7,331 bases of DNA, taken from positions 1-7,331 of the forward strand of contig JAZDJJ010000005.1 of NCBI GenBank assembly GCA_043804035.1. The letters are read 5' to 3'. The first letter of the stretch is position 1. Each line of letters begins with the position of its first letter. Source of the DNA: JAZDJJ01 sp043804035. Its GTDB lineage: Bacteria; Bacteroidota; Bacteroidia; Palsa-948. Below are positions 5,789 through 7,331 of this stretch, in pieces. The notes under the pieces were generated by a model. That model saw only the letters and a list, made by a program, of their open reading frames with translations, did no database searches and was not told the origin of the DNA. Both the position numbers and the translations under genes were made by a program.

Positions 5789-7331
5789 TTTTATAGAGTT
5801 GATTAAAATAATCTTTTTTGAATTTCATGTAAAGGTTGTGCTTGTGATTCTTTAAAAATGTTTTTGCAAAACTTTCAATCAAAGGAATTGCAGTTAAAAA
5901 CATATCCATAATCAATTCGTTTTTATCTCTGTCCTCGTCTGCAAGATAGTGTTTGAAAATATTATCAAGGTCATTTGAGAACTCATTTTCCGAATGATAA
6001 ATTTTTATTTCATGTGTTGGTTCTCCTTTCTTGAAAGAGTAAATAAAATCTCCATAAGGCGAGCCGTCTGCTTTCGTGTGTGCTGTCTGCTTGTAATTTT
6101 TTACTCCGTCTTGAAAGAACAAACCGTTTTCAGATAAGGTGAAACCTGATTTGAAAATTGAAAACAACAAACCTAACCATGCGCTTACATCTTTGTTGTT
6201 GAAAGTTAAAACCATGTAGCGGTTTGGTTTCAAAACTTGAAATGATCTTGAGAAAACATTGTAGAGATTATTCTCATAATCATACATCGTCTTCGCTCCC
6301 GTAAAACCTTTCTTGCGATTTGATACTGCTTCTAATTCAAAGTTCGGGGCTGTATCATAAAGGTCTTTATTCCACACAAACCAAAAATGTGAAAGTTCCA
6401 AATATTGAACATTGCTTCCGTAAGGAGGGTCGGTAATAATTGCATCAACTGAATTTTCTGGAATGTCAGTGAACGCAACTGGCTTGTTGTAAAGCAAAAA
6501 ATTCTTCTCTGTCAAATCAGAAAATGAAGTTGCGGTAGCAACTTCATATTTCTGTGTGTTGTTGAAGTTCAAAGAAGAAATTATTCGCTGTATACTTTTT
6601 TCAAATGACGGAAGTATTGACACTTCACAAAACTGTGAAGGAATCCAATAAGCATGTTTGCTCCATGTTGTTGGTTTTCCTCCTTGCCAAGTTGCATTGG
6701 TGAAAGCCATGATGTTTGTATCCTTAACGGTGTTGCTGAAAATCATTCTCAACAATTCGTATTTGTCGTTAGACAAATTCTTTGAGTATGATTTTATTTT
6801 GTTGAGCAATAAAGAAACAATCAACAAATTTCTTTCAGTGAACAAATCTTGAAAGTTGCAAATTCCTTTCTTAGCCAAACCATCTTCAAATTGTCTGTCC
6901 CAATCCAAAGGAATTTTGTCTGTTGGAATTTCAACTTTCTCTTTTTTGATTTCCGATTTCAGAAACTCTATGTGTGCATTGAGTTTTTCAAAATCTTCTT
7001 GCTCAAATTTTTTCACAATCTTTTTTCCTTGCGAATAGTTGTTTGCTAAAAACAAATATTCAAATCCTAATCTCTCACAATTTTTTGCTTCAATAGTTTT
7101 CTTGTGTGTACCATGTGTAGCACATTCAGGATTTATGCACTTGTAAAAACCATTTTTGGTTTTGTATTCGTTTGACAACAGTGTTGGTTTGTTGCAAACA
7201 TTGCATTTCACTTTGAATGCAACTTCACACCATTCAGTTTGATGCTCCATGCCTTCGTGTGTGAATTGCATGAGCGAACCGTTTAGAAAAACAAGATATT
7301 TTTTCAAGTCGTCAATTGCTGTGATGAAGTC
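5775..7331 (-). CDS. DNA methyltransferase M1 with zinc-ribbon-like motif and DPPY motif, 5'-truncated by window edge
   Basis: This is probably an AdoMet-dependent amino-methyltransferase (N6-adenine or N4-cytosine) acting as a modification subunit. The frame is open to the right edge: eight sense codons precede the first possible start, a TTG at 7307, so the true start lies outside the window. Numbering from that TTG, a cysteine cluster CNVC (35-38) and CINPEC (57-62) suggests a zinc ribbon. The catalytic motif is TDPPYGSNVQYLELSHFWF (292-310). A block around LKPNRYMVLTFNNKD (359-373) fits the later methylase strands. No AdoMet-binding FxGxG motif is visible; in zinc-ribbon/DUF1156-like methylases it lies N-terminal to the ribbon, so it is expected off the edge. 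The C-terminus (about 430-510) is charged and of unknown role. The 3' end overlaps the next gene by 14 bases. The methyltransferase call is firm; target base and site are unknown. Confidence 0.88.
   Translation of the reverse strand, partial: DFITAIDDLKKYLVFLNGSLMQFTHEGMEHQTEWCEVAFKVKCNVCNKPTLLSNEYKTKNGFYKCINPECATHGTHKKTIEAKNCERLGFEYLFLANNYSQGKKIVKKFEQEDFEKLNAHIEFLKSEIKKEKVEIPTDKIPLDWDRQFEDGLAKKGICNFQDLFTERNLLIVSLLLNKIKSYSKNLSNDKYELLRMIFSNTVKDTNIMAFTNATWQGGKPTTWSKHAYWIPSQFCEVSILPSFEKSIQRIISSLNFNNTQKYEVATATSFSDLTEKNFLLYNKPVAFTDIPENSVDAIITDPPYGSNVQYLELSHFWFVWNKDLYDTAPNFELEAVSNRKKGFTGAKTMYDYENNLYNVFSRSFQVLKPNRYMVLTFNNKDVSAWLGLLFSIFKSGFTLSENGLFFQDGVKNYKQTAHTKADGSPYGDFIYSFKKGEPTHEIKIYHSENEFSNDLDNIFKHYLADEDRDKNELIMDMFLTAIPLIESFAKTFLKNHKHNLYMKFKKDYFNQLYKNAED

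Noticed and set aside
5775..7307. TTG at 7307 as the true start of M1
   Set aside because: The frame stays open to the window edge, and the AdoMet-binding motif expected in this family has not yet appeared, so the gene must begin further right.
1582..7331. Classical Type III Mod/Res or Type I HsdMSR assignment
   Set aside because: There are two methylases, no HsdS, and the restriction subunit has its nuclease at the N-terminus and a recognition-like C-terminus, unlike Res or HsdR.
1..7331. CRISPR array, tRNA, rRNA or insertion sequence
   Set aside because: No regularly spaced direct repeats, cloverleaf, rRNA core sequence or transposase-like frame was seen on either strand.

Overview
The window is AT-rich accessory DNA, probably from a member of the Bacteroidota. 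The grounds are: a broken gene matching a family I know mainly from that phylum (DUF6934), a TAnnTTTG-type promoter box in front of it, genes with poor or no Shine-Dalgarno sequence, and small dispersed palindromic repeats. No rRNA, tRNA, transposase, integrase or CRISPR array is visible. All genes read on the minus strand, so transcription runs from the right edge to the left.

Right part (about 1582-7331): a tight three-gene operon for a restriction-modification-like system. In transcription order it holds (1) a DNA methyltransferase (M1) whose N-terminus lies beyond the right edge, with a zinc-ribbon-like cysteine cluster and a DPPY motif; (2) a complete 441-residue methyltransferase (M2) with a DPFCGVGT AdoMet-binding motif and an SPPY catalytic motif; and (3) a ~957-residue restriction subunit. 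The third protein has an Mrr-like PD-(D/E)XK nuclease domain at the N-terminus, a superfamily 2 DEAH helicase/translocase core, and a C-terminal region that I read as the DNA-recognition part of AlwI/BspD6I-type Type IIS enzymes. M1 and M2 overlap by 14 bases and the restriction gene begins 7 bases after M2, so they are probably co-transcribed and translationally coupled. The simplest model is that M1 and M2 protect an asymmetric site, one strand each, while the helicase-nuclease recognises the unmodified site, translocates using ATP and cuts. Its parts resemble Type ISP (Mrr plus helicase), Type IIS (AlwI-like recognition, two methyltransferases) and Type III (separate Mod and Res), but the combination matches none of these exactly.

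Middle (about 822-1581): 760 bases with no credible gene but many inverted repeats. They include a nested 69-base palindrome directly after the operon, a pair of 20-base inverted arms 71 bases apart that recalls an integron attC site, a compound hairpin, and a hairpin followed by a T-rich run that could terminate minus-strand transcription.

Left part (1-821): a DUF6934-family gene broken by a single-base frameshift near base 612, followed with an ATGA overlap by a 56-codon gene of unknown function. The last 193 bases are AT-rich, with a short direct repeat and an imperfect hairpin over the small gene's stop codon.
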